A stretch of DNA of 64,000 nucleotides from Eledone cirrhosa. Lineage: Eukaryota; Mollusca; Cephalopoda; Octopoda; Eledonidae. Location of the stretch: the NCBI GenBank assembly GCA_964016885.1, contig OZ024742.1, positions 115,315,439 to 115,379,438 of the forward strand, read 5' to 3'. A program made the position numbers and the translations under genes. The notes beneath the pieces are model-generated. The model made no database searches. It saw nothing but the letters and a program-made list of their open reading frames with translations, and was not told the DNA's origin. How positions within the stretch are numbered: the first letter of the stretch is position 1; every line of letters begins with the position of its first letter. Of the stretch, positions 22,560 to 35,018 are shown one piece after another.

Positions 22560-23770
22560 TATAGCTGCGTCAATCCCTAATAAATACGACACGGGTGGTC
22601 CTCTTTAAGAGCAGATTTAAGAATAATAGTCATATATATATAACGTAGCAAATTATTTCAATGAAGGTAATACATATGCTACTAATTTACAAAACTGAAA
22701 TATCCCCACTGACTTTCGCAGAGAGCAGTCAAGCTCCTCACAGGAAATTCAATCAAAATAAAGGATTGCAGTATCCACAGCACGGACATGTTCGTACTTC
22801 CATGCATATCAAATTCACCAAACGAAATCATCTGCATTGTGACGGCATCTCTACGCATCCGTGCCAATGTACCCTTTCCCTTCTGTACATCCTCCTTAAA
22901 GAAAATCAAAGCGGAACATATAAAGATACACTCAGATCATCAAGGTTAACCTCCACAATTGGGATCGGATTTGCGGCAATCTGCGAATCAATAATAACTT
23001 ATTACAACTGATACACACGCAAAATCGACAACAGGCAAAGAGTCAAAACCTTATGCGTTATAGAGAAATCTACTACGATTAACAATAGATAACATTTATA
23101 GAAAAGTATTTATTATAAATAGAAGAGTAAGCTCTAGCATTACGTCTAACTGACGCAGAATAATGAATGTCAAACGTACAATATAAAGAATGATAGTTTC
23201 CCACACTCTTTCGTGTCATTTACTCTTTTTCTGTATATATGTTGCCTTAAATCTTCTTTTGACAAAGCGATATTTGTTTCTAAAATGTAAGATCGAATTG
23301 AATCAACGTGAAGGCGATATTTAACGTTAACATTTATTCTCCTATTTGCGCTGCAGCAGTTCTATATAAAACATTCAATTCATAATTGATTACGTTGCGA
23401 AACAAAAGCATGAAATCAAACTTCGACTGATTATATCAGTAATGCCCCAGACACATTTGATATACATAGTTACGCTATGCATGCTCTTTAGTAGGCATCA
23501 GCATAGGTGTGGCTATTTTCTGGCATGTAAAATCTATCTCTTGAACATCTCAATTTAAACATTTAAGGTATTTTCTTTCTCTTTACTGCGACAATAAAGT
23601 GACATTACATATTTTTTCTTTTCAATATGGGGCTTCAAAATGAGACAGATATACGCTGTGCAGGGATTTCTGACTGAATGAAAGCCAAAGCTCTCAAACG
23701 GGCCAATTATGTAACGAACAAAGACATATTTGCAACACAAACACAGACACACAGACATACACGCCCCGCC
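22560..23770. other. no recognisable gene
   Basis: A 116-residue open frame (22661-23011) is the longest here. It has no motif I recognise, no paralogue in the window and no supporting signal, so I do not call it a gene. Confidence 0.45.
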
Positions 23771-23773
23771 ACC

Positions 23774-23775
<2 letters not shown>

Positions 23776-23862
<87 letters not shown>
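23776..23862. repeat. (TA)n microsatellite
   Basis: About 86 bp of uninterrupted TA. Confidence 0.97.
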
Positions 23863-23864
<2 letters not shown>

Positions 23865-24799
23865 ACAGTTGATTGTGTGCTGGAGAGTTTTATTGATTAA
23901 TTTACGCCCCAATATTTATTCATACATGTATTTATTTATTTATTTTATTTATTTATTTTTTTTATTATTTTGAATCTCATACGGTTCAGCCGTAGAACAA
24001 CACGGAGAAAATGTACTACAGCAAGAAAAAGAAAACAAGTATATCAGAAATAAATTTCAAGAAAATGCGATTCTCTAATATAGAAATGAGATATTTCGAA
24101 TGCAGAAAGTCAATGAGATATAAATTACTTGAAAAAGCCATCTAGACTATTAATGTGAACTTTTGTTTTGATTGATGAAATGTCTTCATTTTGTTATTTA
24201 TTGGTTACTTTTAAGAAAAATAAAATCAAGAACAACTACAACTTGGACAAGAACAATATCAACAAGTGCTACAAAAAACATGAACTCCCCCTAAAACAAC
24301 ACTCAGAGTAGATTCAACAGAATGATAATAAATAAAACAGATTCTATCATTATAAGCTTCATTCAAAGTCAGAGGTGAATTAAGATTTTATAGGCTTGAT
24401 TATAATTTGTGTCATTTTTGCTATACTTTAGAAACATGTAACTTAATTACATCAGAAAATTATCTGGGAAATATTTGAAAAACCGGATGAATTCAAGATA
24501 CAAGTATATTTCAACAATAATATAGATTTGCTTCAGTAAATTTAGTGAAGAAAACAATTAAATTTTATATTATTAATTTTCTTTTTAAGAGAAGAAGAAA
24601 TAACTCTAAATACTATCTTCGAGATGGAAGTTAAAAGAAACATAACAATAAAATGAAATTTAACGGGGCATCTGGAAAAGTTACGTTAATTCTTCTCCTG
24701 ATAAATGATCTATCATTGAAAATAATGAGCATCTATTCTAATACATTTATTCCGGAAACAGTATACTTTTTTGTCAAAGAAGATTTATAAATTGTTCAT
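23863..24799. other. AT-rich interval, no recognisable gene
   Basis: Contains a TTTA-rich stretch near 23930 and nothing else I can name. Confidence 0.5.
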
Positions 24800-25480
24800 A
24801 GGTTGTATGTTCAAAAATTACTGGGTCTGAGAACCGAACCAGACTGGTGAGTGCCGGGAATAAGACCACCAAATATCATTGCAATATGGTGAGACACAAC
24901 ACACGCAGTCATACCATATCGTCCTGCGTGCGGGTTAAGAAGGAACTTGTTCAAGGCTTAGGTAATGGAGCCTACTCGAATAATATATTGCAGTCACCAT
25001 CTCATGCTGCATAAAATGTTGAGGGGATTGTGTCTGTTCTGGAAAATGTGGGATGGATGCACAAAGATTGCGTATCCCAAGAATCAAATGAGAGAGTAAA
25101 CTGTAGAATGTGGTACTGGAACATCACAAGATTTACAGGCAAAGAGCAGGATCTAGTGGAAGATGCTAGATGCTACCGACTAGATATAGTCCGGGTTTAC
25201 TTAACAACGTTTCGTGACTCCGATATTGTAGATTTGGATGGAGCATAGAAATTTCACTATTCAGGTGTGGCGCCAGACATAACTGAAAAGGTGGGAGTGG
25301 AGATGCTCAATCATCCGGCTATCACAATGTGTTATTGACCGCATTCCATTTGGAGGGAATGTGTGCCTCTTGAAAAATGTTGATTCATATGGTTGCAGTA
25401 CCCACAAGGTGAGAAAAAGTGTGATAGGAAGTAACGGCAATCCCGATATATATAAGACTAGAGAGGCTTTGTAAAACCTC
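24800..25480 (+). pseudogene. LINE endonuclease N-terminal fragment (APE-type)
   Basis: Reading from about 25090: 'NCRMWYWNITRFTGKEQDLV...RCYRLDIVRVYLTTFRDSDIVDLDGA', a damaged copy of the first endonuclease strands ('WNVRSLTGKE..LV..A..Y.LDIVG.S.TK'), then after a stop 'KFHYSGVAPDITEKVGVEML'. The region 24800-25030 with 'TGCGTGCGGGTTAA' is probably its 5' leader. No DFN or SDH motif remains and the catalytic Glu is lost. Same broad class as the left-edge LINE but a different family. Confidence 0.65.
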
Positions 25481-25799
25481 TATCTAGTAATGTTGTCTCT
25501 ATTATGAACATATTTTTGCATCATATTAGTATTCATATATATATACATGGAATAAGAGGAATCAGGAATAGATATGAATCATGTTTTTGTTATTGTCTCC
25601 AATCTCATCAATTCAGTGCTAGATGTTCGTATAGAGAAAGACTGAGCTGCCAAATTTTAACCATCTAGTAATCTGGACCATGAGACTACCTAAATCCATT
25701 CATACGTTGGTCTGACCCACTAACGCTCCCGAATATTTAAGTGAAGTGTTACGGAAATACATCGCACATCTGCTGGGGATCATTACCATCGCCGGTTGT

Positions 25800-27100
25800 G
25801 GTCCTTCAAAGGTTAGGATTGCTTTTTGATGCAACGACTCGCCTCCACGACTTTATTCTATTGAATGTCACCTCGTGGCTAAGATCACAAGCTTTTGCTC
25901 TGACAATGCAGCCTTCATCCTTAGCATTGCTGAATTGATCCATGACCAATCTCACCGTGGGAACGTTGGCTGTGATACCTTTAGTAATAGCCTTTTCTTC
26001 TTTCCAAACTAGATTTCCCACTATTCTAGTTTTCTCAATTATGTCAGCCTTACTAAAACTTATCAATTCTACTCTAATATACCTTTTTAGGGCGAACCAG
26101 CAGTTGTTGTTGACGATTGTTTCCTTCAAAGCTCGCCTAACAAATATTCTAATACGTTCTTTGTAGTCATTGCTCGAAGGGAATGACGTGTTTAGCTGCC
26201 GTGTTTTGAAGCCTATGTAGATTGACCACTAATCTTCTTTTCTGTGTAATCGACTACTTTGAATTGTAGACAACACATACTAGAATTATCTATCTTGTGT
26301 AATATATTGTGTAAATACGATCTGGATAACCTGATACGTTTTGTCCATTTCCCTATTGGCACATTCAGGATATCCAGTCGGTACCCGTCAGACAGTTGGA
26401 AGCATCTGAGCAGATTTGTGAGGATATCACACCCTCCTCCTCTATCTGTTACTCTCACACAGTGCCATTGTGCTTCCAAGATACCGTTCCGTTTCCCCAC
26501 TAACACTAAGGAGTGGGGCATTCCTAGAAAGTTCTCAAAGCGTCTGAAGAAATCAGACCTACCCGCACCTGTCACGGTATAGGCAGCAACTAACCTGAAA
26601 GCAGAGCCTTCGCTACTGGTCAAGTCCATGACACCCACCTACCTTGTGGATCCTGGAAAGTAGTCCATATTGCAAGATCCATACCTTTCCGAATTAGCAC
26701 AGCGACTCTGCCCCAGATCCTGGATGGCTCGCAGATGCATGTACATCGTCGCCGCCGAAGATGGGTGCGGAATTCCGTGTATTGGAAATTCTGATCTCGC
26801 TGATGGCCACCTCACCTATGTTTTGTGACCTGGGGTCGTTCAGCATATGACCCTGATTCGCATGCGATCCCTGACCACGTGCATTTACACTGACTATCTT
26901 GAAAGAATGCATGTTGTATGAAGACAAAATATTTTGGGAGAAAGACGCTGTTCCGTCCACCTGGTCAGATGTGGCTTCGTTTGCAAGTATGTCTCTGTAT
27001 ATCATTCTGGAGAGTATCCTTCGGTATTCACTAATTGCCACGGGGAATTTTGTTTTTAAATTTCTGTAGGTTTTTTTCATCAATGTTTATAAATGTTATG
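25800..27100 (-). pseudogene. LINE endonuclease and pre-RT region, minus strand
   Basis: Minus-strand reading: 'FKIVSVNARGQGSHANQGHMLNDPRSQNI...AISEIRIS' (about 26920-26780) is the start of an APE endonuclease with its Glu; 'FRLVAAYTVTGAGRSDFFRRFENFL' and 'VLVGKRNGIL' (26638-26480) is a degraded 'GDWNAIL' block; 'RSYLHNILHK' and 'VVDYTEKKI' (about 26330-26230) replace 'SYLDRVLV' and 'TDHK'. The segment 26129-25806 ('NNCWFALKRYIRVELISFSKADI') is the linker towards the RT. The RT is not here; a same-style RT lies on the same strand at 36.3-38.2 kb. Multiple stops and frameshifts. Confidence 0.72.
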
Positions 27101-27960
27101 TATGTGGGTGGTGTGAATATTTAAGGTGTTATGTGATGTATTACTGAACAGCTAATGTTATGTTGTATGTAGTCGATTAAAATTTAGTTGTTCAAGTTTA
27201 TTGCTGTGTAGTCTGTGCAGGTTGAAGCTTTCTGTTGGATTTGCTTTTGTTGTTGTGTATGTGGAATGGATAGTGTTTGGGACATTTTTGGTATCTGTAA
27301 TGTCTATTGTGGTGTTCATGTTGGTGGTTGTTGGGTTGCTGGTGTTAATGGTGGAGATGGTGGTGCTAGTTATGCTGGTCCTGGTGACGTTGACAATAAT
27401 ATTCTCAAGGCTTTAGCTTTTTTTCCCGTCTTTTTTAGATGGTGACGCCAGAGAGTTTGTAGTCGTTTTGTTGTTGTGAAAGAGGGTTTTCCACACCCCA
27501 CATACGTCTGAATTTGTATCTAATTCTGGGAGGTCGAGTGTGGGCATGTTTTCCACGCGCAAGTATGTTTATGTTGTTGGTGGATTCTCCAGTTTCAGTC
27601 TCGGTCGTGTTTATTTTTGTTTGTGTTCTTTATGCCTCTTTTTCTTGTTGTCTTTGCAGATTGTTTTTGCTGTTGTTGGTGTTGTTGTTGATGCAGGTTG
27701 TGTGATGTAATAGTGAAGACTAACGTTCTTTTATTCATTGCTTAGAGCAAAAATCCGTTAGATACGTGTTTGCACAGGCTGACATCGAGGCGTGTTTGCA
27801 CAGGCTGGCATCGAGGCTGCCCCCCCCCCCCTTCCACAGCTATGAATAGTTGAGCACCATTTAGCAGCCCGATGACATCAGGAATCTTTTTTCGCATTTC
27901 CTGATTCATTTGGAGAACGTTTTCATTAACCTCTTTGTCCACAATGATGGCTGCTATTAG
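27101..27960 (-). other. probable 5'/ORF1 region of the minus-strand LINE
   Basis: On the minus strand this stretch is proline, threonine and glutamine rich, in keeping with the low-complexity ORF1 or leader of such LINEs, but no zinc knuckle is clear. It includes a C run at about 27820. The plus-strand open frames (27201-27445) are the compositional shadow of this. Confidence 0.35.
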
Positions 27961-28061
27961 CCAGGAATCAACAGGAAATTCTCACGCTTTGAAGGGTTGA
28001 TAGCGTAAGCCTTAACTTCGATTTCCGAAGCGTATCTCAGTTTTATCGTCCCGTACTCTCT

Positions 28062-28221
<160 letters not shown>

Positions 28222-29948
28222 ATGGTGTGCAGGAGTATGGGGTCCTGGGAGACAGAGTTGACATCAACTGGAGTATCCTTGGGAAGCGTGAAGATCAAGA
28301 GAGGTATCTTCCAGGGAGATAGCCTGTCCCCTCTGTTGTTTGTCCTTGCCCTGATGCCCTTGACCATTATGCTGCGAAAAGTGAGAGCAGGATACAAGTT
28401 GGGAAAGGGAGAGCTTACCATCAATCACCTCCCCTTCATGGACGATCTTAACCTCTTCGGGAAAAGTGAGAAGGAGTTGGATGTGCTTGTTGACACTGTC
28501 CGTATTTTCAGCAGTGATATATGTATGCAGTTTGGTGTTAGTAAATGTGGAGTCATTGTGATGAGGAGGGGTAGGTTGAGCAGAAGTAACGGGATCCAGA
28601 TACCAACAGGTGAGATGATAAAGGAAATTGACTCTGAGGAAGGATACAAGTATTTGGGCGTTCTGGAGGCTGATGGCATAAAGAACAAAAAAAATGAAGG
28701 AATTGTTAAGAACTGAATACATTCGGAGAGTAAGGAGCGTATTGAAGTCACATCTGAACAGCAGAAATGCCATAAGCGCAGTAAATTCCCGAGCTGTGTC
28801 TATTATTAGGTACAGTGCGGGAATTCTGAGATGGAATGTTGCTGAACAAAAAGAAATGGATAGGAAGACTAGGAAGCTATTGACTATCTACAACATGTTC
28901 CACAAGAGGAGTGATGTCGATAGACTCTACCTAAGGAGATCTGAGGGTGGAAGAGGTCTTATCAGCATAGAGGACTGTGTTCAGATGGAGAAAAACAACC
29001 TATACAAATACGTGACCTATAGTAAGGAGCCAATGCTCAGAACTGTACTGAAGGAGGGGACAGTAGGCCAGGGGATGTCCAAGGAGGAAATAACATCAAG
29101 GAGGAAGAGCAGCCTTAAGGGAAAATCCCTTCATAGTACCTTCTTTGAGAAAACTGAATTTAGAGATCCCCAGACAGGGAACTGGTTGAGAAGAGGAGAC
29201 CTCAAAAAGGCTACAGAAGGAATGCTAATGGCTGCGCAGGAGCAGGCCCTCAAAACGAAGTGGTTGAAGCACCATATCTACAAGGAGGAGGCTAGCCCAC
29301 TGTGCAGGATCTGTGGAGAGAGAGAGGAGACTGTGGCTCACATTGTGTCCGAGTGTAAACACCTAGCCCAGACCCACTATAAGGGCTGGAGACACGATGT
29401 GATGGGCAGGGTGATCCACTGGCACCTGTGCAAAGTAAACAATTTACCACATTCTGAGAAATGGTATGAGCATAGGCCAGAGGCGGTGATGGAGAACAAT
29501 CAGGTGAAGGTGCTGTGGGATTTTAGGATACAGACGGACAAAAAACTGGAACACAATAGACCTGACCTGGTGGTTGTGGACAAAGAAAAAAGATCGTGTC
29601 TGATTGTGGATGTGACCTGCCCATTCGACACGAGAGTGCAAGAGAAGGAGGGGGAGAAAATTAACCGATAACAGGACCTAAAGTGGGAGGTGAAAAGGAT
29701 TTGGAACTGCCATGAAGTCAAAGTGATCCCGATTGTCATAGGCGCACTGGGGACTATCTCCAAAAGTTTCCAGGGATGGTTAAAGAAAATCGGCCCCTTC
29801 ACGCTTTTTGGAACGCTTCAAAAGGCATGCTTGCTTGGAACAGCAAGAACCCTCCGATACGTCCTGAATATCTGAGGCTGCAGGTAGTGGCTTGATATTC
29901 ATACCAACGCACTTCCCAGTTAACCAACATCAATGACTGAGATTCAAG
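28222..29948 (+). pseudogene. RLE-type LINE (R4/Dong-like) copy 1, 5'-truncated in RT
   Basis: Begins inside the RT: 'RGIFQGDSLSPLLFVLALMP' (motif B), 'LPFMDDLNLFG' (motif C, DD intact), 'MQFGVSKC', 'YKYLGVLEADG'. A frameshift near 28700 leads into 28694-29671, with 'RYSAGILRWNVAEQ', 'RLYLRRSEGGRGLISIED' and a CCHC finger 'CRICGEREETVAHIVSEC' (about 29309-29360). The restriction-like endonuclease follows: 'NRPDLVVVDKEKRSCLIVDV' (PD then D). After another shift at about 29671, 'WEVKRIWNCHEVKVIPIVIG' and 'LGTARTLRYVLNI' end at 29875. RT followed by CCHC and a PD-(D/E)xK nuclease defines the early-branching RLE LINEs. The (TAA)n setting points to the R4/Dong group, known for TAA targets. Inactive. 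Confidence 0.85.
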
Positions 29949-29958
29949 GAATAACAAC

Positions 29959-30047
<89 letters not shown>
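29949..30047. repeat. (AAT)n microsatellite
   Basis: About 98 bp of AAT at the 3' tail of RLE-LINE copy 1. Confidence 0.97.
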
Positions 30048-30112
30048 GTCTCTTGAGGTCACTGGTTGTGACTTGGTGATAACTCGTATAAACATAAAGC
30101 AAGATAAATGCA

Positions 30113-30147
<35 letters not shown>
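30048..30147 (+). mobile_element. 3'-tail fragment of an RLE-type LINE plus (AAT)n
   Basis: The 66 bases from 'GTCTCTTGAGGTCACTGG' match 32773-32840, the last part of copy 2's 3' UTR, and are likewise followed by AAT triplets. This is a minimal 5'-truncated insertion into the microsatellite. Confidence 0.8.
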
Positions 30148-30148
<1 letters not shown>

Positions 30149-32841
30149 GGCCAAAGCTGCTCGTACAAGGCGCTTTGAAAAACGATCTAGATTATATAAG
30201 GAAAATAATATGTTCAAAAACAACCAAAGAAAATTCTACAGAAGAATTGGTAAGTCAATAATAACTGCTAAATCAATATCACCCAAGGAGGAAGTGCAAG
30301 AATTCTGGGAAAAGATCTGGGCCGAAGAAAAAATTCATAATATACATGCCCAATGGATAGATAGACAAATGAAAGATACAGGTCACCTTGAGGAACAAAT
30401 ATGGGAACATATAACAGTTGAACAGTTGAGTTTGGCTCTAAGAAAAACCAGCAAATGGAAATCCCCAAGAAAAGACAAAATTCAAAATGTTTGGATAAAT
30501 GGCTTCACAGAGTCTCATGAGCTGTTAGCCCAACTTTACAATGAAATAGTTAAGGAGCCAGAAAAGATACCATCATGGCTAGTTAACGGCATTACATTCC
30601 TGCTTCCGAAGAATGATGAGACAAACAATCCCAAAAATTACAGACCGATAACTTGCTTGACCACAATGTATAACATTTTAACATCAGTCCTAACTGAATA
30701 TACATATGACAGCCTGATAACAAATGACCTATTTCCTATTGAGCAGAAAGGGTGTAAACGAGGCTCATATGGCTGTAAGGATCAGCATTTGGTTAACAAA
30801 ATGATACTGGAAGATTGTCATAATAGACACAAAAATCTATCAATTGCTTGGATAGATTATAAAAAAGCATTCGATAGTTTGCCACACAGTTGGATTGAAA
30901 AATGTTTAGAGATTTTCAAAATATCTCCCGTGGTCAGGAGGTTTTTGTCATTCAGTATGAAGACATGGAAAACGACACTCCTTTTGAATAGTGAAACACA
31001 ATCAATGGAAGCTGGTGAAGTTAATATTAATTGTGGAATTTTTCATGGTTACTCATCATCAGCGCTTTTATTCTGCATCGCACTTATACCATTAAGTAAT
31101 ATGCTCAATACAACAAAGCATGGATATAAAGTCTATGACAAAACCATTAATCACTTGTTCTACATGGATGACCTGAAACTATTTGCAAAATATGATGAAC
31201 AATTGCAAAGGCTATTATCCACTGTGGAACAGTTCAGTGATGACATTAAAATGGAGTTTGGACTAGATAAATGCGCCAAAGCAACGTTCACCAGAGGAAA
31301 GCTGCTGAAGAGTTCAGACATTAATCTTGATCGGGGGAATGTGATTAGAGAACTTGATCAAGAAGAAACTTACAAATATCTACGTGTTTGTGAAGGAGAC
31401 GGAATCAAGTACTCGACAATGAGGGAAAAGATAAGGATGGAATGTTACCGGAGAGTAAGAGCAATCTTAAGAACGGAATTGAATGCAAGGAACAGGATCG
31501 ATGCCATAAACACGCTTGCGATACCAGTTACAATGTCATCAACTGGTCAAGCACATAGATCCGTAGGCTCGATACAAACATTCGAAACTTTTTAACCATG
31601 CACAGAATGCATCACCCTAAAGCTGATATAGATAGAATATATCTCCCTAGGAAAGAAGGAGGACTTGGGTTAATCCAGTTAGACATTGCGTTGAAACCTG
31701 CAACAATTGGATTATCTACATATCTAAGGGAATCACATGATTGGATGATCAAACTCGTTTTGAAACACGAAAGCATCAAACGATCATATTCCATTACAAA
31801 AGATGCACAAAGATACAGTAATGGACTACAAATTTCAGAAGTCCCATTTACTGCTGAAATGGAAAACACAGAAAAAGCAAAGCAGGTAAAAGTAACTGCA
31901 AATAAATAACTGCTACTAAAACTGGCTAAGAAATGGCAAGAAAAGCCTCTGTATGGAAAATACCCAGACCGAGCTAACAATCCTGATGTTGACAAAACTT
32001 TAACCCATCAGTGGTTGGCATCCTCTGGACTGAAATCGGAGACTGAAGGACTGATTATATCAGCACACGATCAGTGTCTGCCAACAAACAATTACCAAGC
32101 CAACATAATAAAAAAATGGGTGCAGCCCATTATGCCGTGTATGCTAAAAACAACCAAAGACCATTGACCATATAATTTCAAAGTGCAGTCTATAGCTCCA
32201 ACCGAATACCTAAACAGGCATGACAGAGCTGCACAATACATACATTGGATAATGTGTAAGCATTTTGACCTGCCCCATCAAAAGAATTGGTGGGAGCATC
32301 AACCACCTCCCATACTTGAAAAAGATCACATCTCAATCTTGTGGAACTTTAGCATCCAAACAGACCGAAAAATAGATGCAAATAGACCTGATATAATATT
32401 GAAGAACTTTAAAAAGAGAGTATGCCTGCTAATTGATATGTCCGTTCCAATAGACAAGAATGTATCTATAAAAACCTTTGAAAAATTGAGCAAGTACAAG
32501 GACATGGATATAGAAATTGGAATAATGTGGAAATTGAGAACTAAAACAATACCAGTGGTTGTAGGCGCTCTGGGAATGATACCTAAGTGGTCTTATGATT
32601 ACTTATCGCAAATTCCAGGAAACCCGCGTATAGGAGAAATACAAAAGATAGTACTAATGGGAACTACCCATATACTAAGGAAGATTCTGTCAATATAAGT
32701 ACATCACAAGTCTAAACACTAAAGATGCATGTGTGAGTATGTATTTTCTTTCTTGGACACGGCGGAGCTTGTTGTCTCTTGAGGTCACTGGTTGTGACAT
32801 GGTGATAACTCGTATGAACATAAAGTAAGATACATGCAACT

Positions 32842-32890
<49 letters not shown>
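30148..32890 (+). pseudogene. RLE-type LINE (R4/Dong-like) copy 2, 5'-truncated, RT to RLE
   Basis: Long open frame to 31595 from the pre-RT region ('AARTRRFEKRSRLYKENN', 'EEVQEFWEKIW') through RT: 'FLLPKNDETNNPKNYRPITC', 'LSIAWIDYKKAFDSLPHSWI' (motif A), 'GIFHGYSSSALLF' (motif B, damaged from GDSLSP), 'LFYMDDLKLFA' (motif C intact). A frameshift then gives 'TMHRMHHPKADIDRIYLPRKEGGLGLIQLD' (31598-31909), a stop, and 32183-32698 with 'RHDRAAQYIHWIM', 'ILWNFSIQTDRKIDANRPDI' and 'KKRVCLLIDMSVPID' (RLE core), then 'KTIPVVVGALG' and 'THILRKILSI'. The CCHC finger is mostly lost. The 3' UTR ends in (AAT)n at 32842-32890. Different subfamily from copy 1; close to copy 3. Confidence 0.88.
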
Positions 32891-32891
<1 letters not shown>

Positions 32892-32973
32892 CCCGGGACC
32901 AAGAAATACCGGGATGGCGGCCGGCGGGGAATAGCCGTGTCTCTAGGGGAGAACGACCCCTCTAGTCTTGGTT
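32891..32973 (+). ncRNA. candidate HDV-like ribozyme at the 5' end of RLE-LINE copy 3
   Basis: Pairing strands occur in the HDV order: P1 CCCCG (32891-32895) with CGGGG (32925-32929); P2 ACCAAGA (32898-32904) with TCTTGGT (32966-32972); P3 CCGG (32909-32912) with CCGG (32921-32924), 8-nt loop, directly abutting the P1 3' strand; P4 around GGGG (32946-32949) and CCCC (32957-32960). HDV-like ribozymes at 5' ends of R2-like elements are established. P1 is short (5 bp), the 5' base is C rather than G, and the catalytic C of J4/2 is not certain. Confidence 0.45.
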
Positions 32974-35004
32974 GACATTCGTTCTAGAAGTGGTAACACG
33001 AAATGATTACCCCTTGGCGGATAAGGATAACACGCGACAAAATAAAGTAAATGTCTAATGATAAATTCTCATACCGGATCGGCCGTCACCCGGGTAAAAA
33101 AGAGCCGCGTCCCTCAGAGAGGAACCAGACTGGGGTCGAAAAATCAGCAAATGGTTCAAACCTTCCCATCACTTCGGAGCTGGAGACCTTCCATAACCGG
33201 AATACTCCTACTGTTGGCTCTCCATGCTCACCACCAAGATATCCAAAGAAAAAGAGAGAAAAATGGTCAAGGGAAGATAATAAAGAAGTCATTGAGGCTT
33301 TCTACACTGCTATGTACTACGCATCAAATACCTCGAATACAGAACAGACATATATCAACTGGAAAAAGAAACATCCCGAAAATAGAGGCTATATTGGGAG
33401 TAACAAACTACCCAATATACGAAAAAATATTGAAAAAAAAAAGTTACTAACTGATATAGAAATTGATCAGATCAAGCTATTAGCACAAAGTCAGCGAAGG
33501 GAGAATGAAACATGTGTCAGGGAAAAGGAGGTAAATTGTAACACTTCGAATCTCAGTGTTGGGGCGGAATCACTGGCAACACAATACATTAAAGAAAGGA
33601 TCGAAAAAGTGGAGGGATTCCATGCTCAAGATGAAACTCCAAATGAAAATAATGAGATCATAAATGATAAAGAAATGAATGAGTATGAACTTTCCAACTT
33701 GAAGGATGAAATTATGATCGAATGGATGAAAATGAAAGAATCTGACATGGGGCAGCGAGACACCCTCCCTAAGATCCATAATTCCAAACAGAACCAAAAG
33801 ATAATACACAAGACTAACATAATTCTCAAAAATATTATCATCACAAACAAACTAAATATTACTGATTTAAATCATCTCTATTATGCATCGGCTAAAGTCA
33901 CCGCTCACTTATGTGGAGTGAAGATGAAAAAACAAAGGAATTCCCACAAGAAATCTACTTGGCAAGAGAACATCAATCGCCAAATAAACCTTCTCCGATC
34001 TGACATAGAAATGTTAACAAACTATAAATTAGGTGAACATGTTAAACAAACTAAACTTAGAAATATGAAAATAATGTATAGTATAAAATCAACATGTGAC
34101 ATAGACATGCTGATAGAAATAATCAAGCAAAAAGTGTCGGCCAAAGCTGCTCGTATAAGGCGCTTTGAAAAACGATCTAGATTCTATAAGGACAATAATA
34201 TGTTCAAAAACAACCAAAGAAACTTCTACAGGAAAATTGGTAAGTCAACAATAACTGCTAAATCAATACCACCCAAGGAGGAAGTGCAAGAATTCTGGGA
34301 AAAGATCTGGGCCGAAGAAAAAGTTCATAACATACATACCCCATGGATAGACAGACAAATGAAAGATACAGCTCACCTTGAGGAACAAATATGGGAAAAA
34401 ATAACAGTTGAACAGTTGCGCCTGGCTCTAAGAAAACCAGCAAATTGAAATCCCCAGGAAAAGACAAAATACGAATTGTTTGGATAAATGCATTCACAGA
34501 GTCTCATAAGCCCAACTTTACAATGAAATATTTAAGGAGCCAGAAAAGATGCCATCATGGCTAGTTAACGGCATTACATTCCTGCTTCCGAAGAATGATG
34601 AGACAAACAATCCCAAAAATTACAGACCGATGACTTGCTTGACCACAATGTATAAAATGTTAACATCAGTCCTAACTGAATATACATTTGACAACCTGAT
34701 AACAATTGACCTATTTCTCATTGAGCAGAAAGGGTGTAAACGAGGCTCATATGGCTGTAAGGACCAGCTTTTGGTTAACAAAATGATACTGGAAGATTGT
34801 CATAATAGACACAAAAATCTATCAATTGCTTGGATAGATTATAAAAAAGCATTCGATAGTTTGCCACACATTTGGATCGAAAAATATTTAGACATTTTCA
34901 AAATATCCCCCGTTGTCAGGAGGTTTTTGTCATCCAGTATGAAGACATGGAAAACGACACTCCTTTTGAATAGTGAAACAAAATCAGTGGAAGCTGGAGA
35001 AGTT

Positions 35005-35018
35005 AATAATAATAATAA
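35005..35018. repeat. short AAT stretch at the junction of two LINE copies
   Basis: Where copy 2 reads 'GAAGTTAATATTAATTGT', copy 3 reads 'GAAGTTAATAATAATAAT' and then switches to copy 4 sequence. Confidence 0.8.

Larger units (their letters stand above)
32891..35018 (+). pseudogene. RLE-type LINE (R4/Dong-like) copy 3 with intact 5' end, truncated in RT
   Basis: Begins straight after (AAT)n with a GC-rich 5' UTR, then ATG at 33051. The 465-residue frame opens with a basic N-terminus and a Myb-like 'KREKWSREDNKEVIEAFY' (about residues 68-85), a putative DNA-binding region as in R2/R4 proteins. It continues through a long charged linker to 'AARIRRFEKRSRFYKDNN' and stops at 34448 after a one-base deletion; a second deletion of about 10 bases lies near 34510. 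RT resumes at 34549 ('FLLPKNDETNNPKNYRPMTC', 'LSIAWIDYKKAFDSLPHIWI') and breaks off at 'EAGEVN', exactly where AAT triplets and copy 4 begin. The RT C-terminus, CCHC and RLE are missing. Confidence 0.85.

Noticed and set aside
22661..23011. 116-residue plus-strand open frame
   Set aside because: Longest non-repeat open frame in its neighbourhood, but without any recognisable motif or supporting signal.
27201..27445. Two overlapping plus-strand open frames (71 and 76 residues), hydrophobic
   Set aside because: Val/Leu/Gly-rich shadow of GTT-rich sequence opposite the probable LINE 5' region; no signal or domain.
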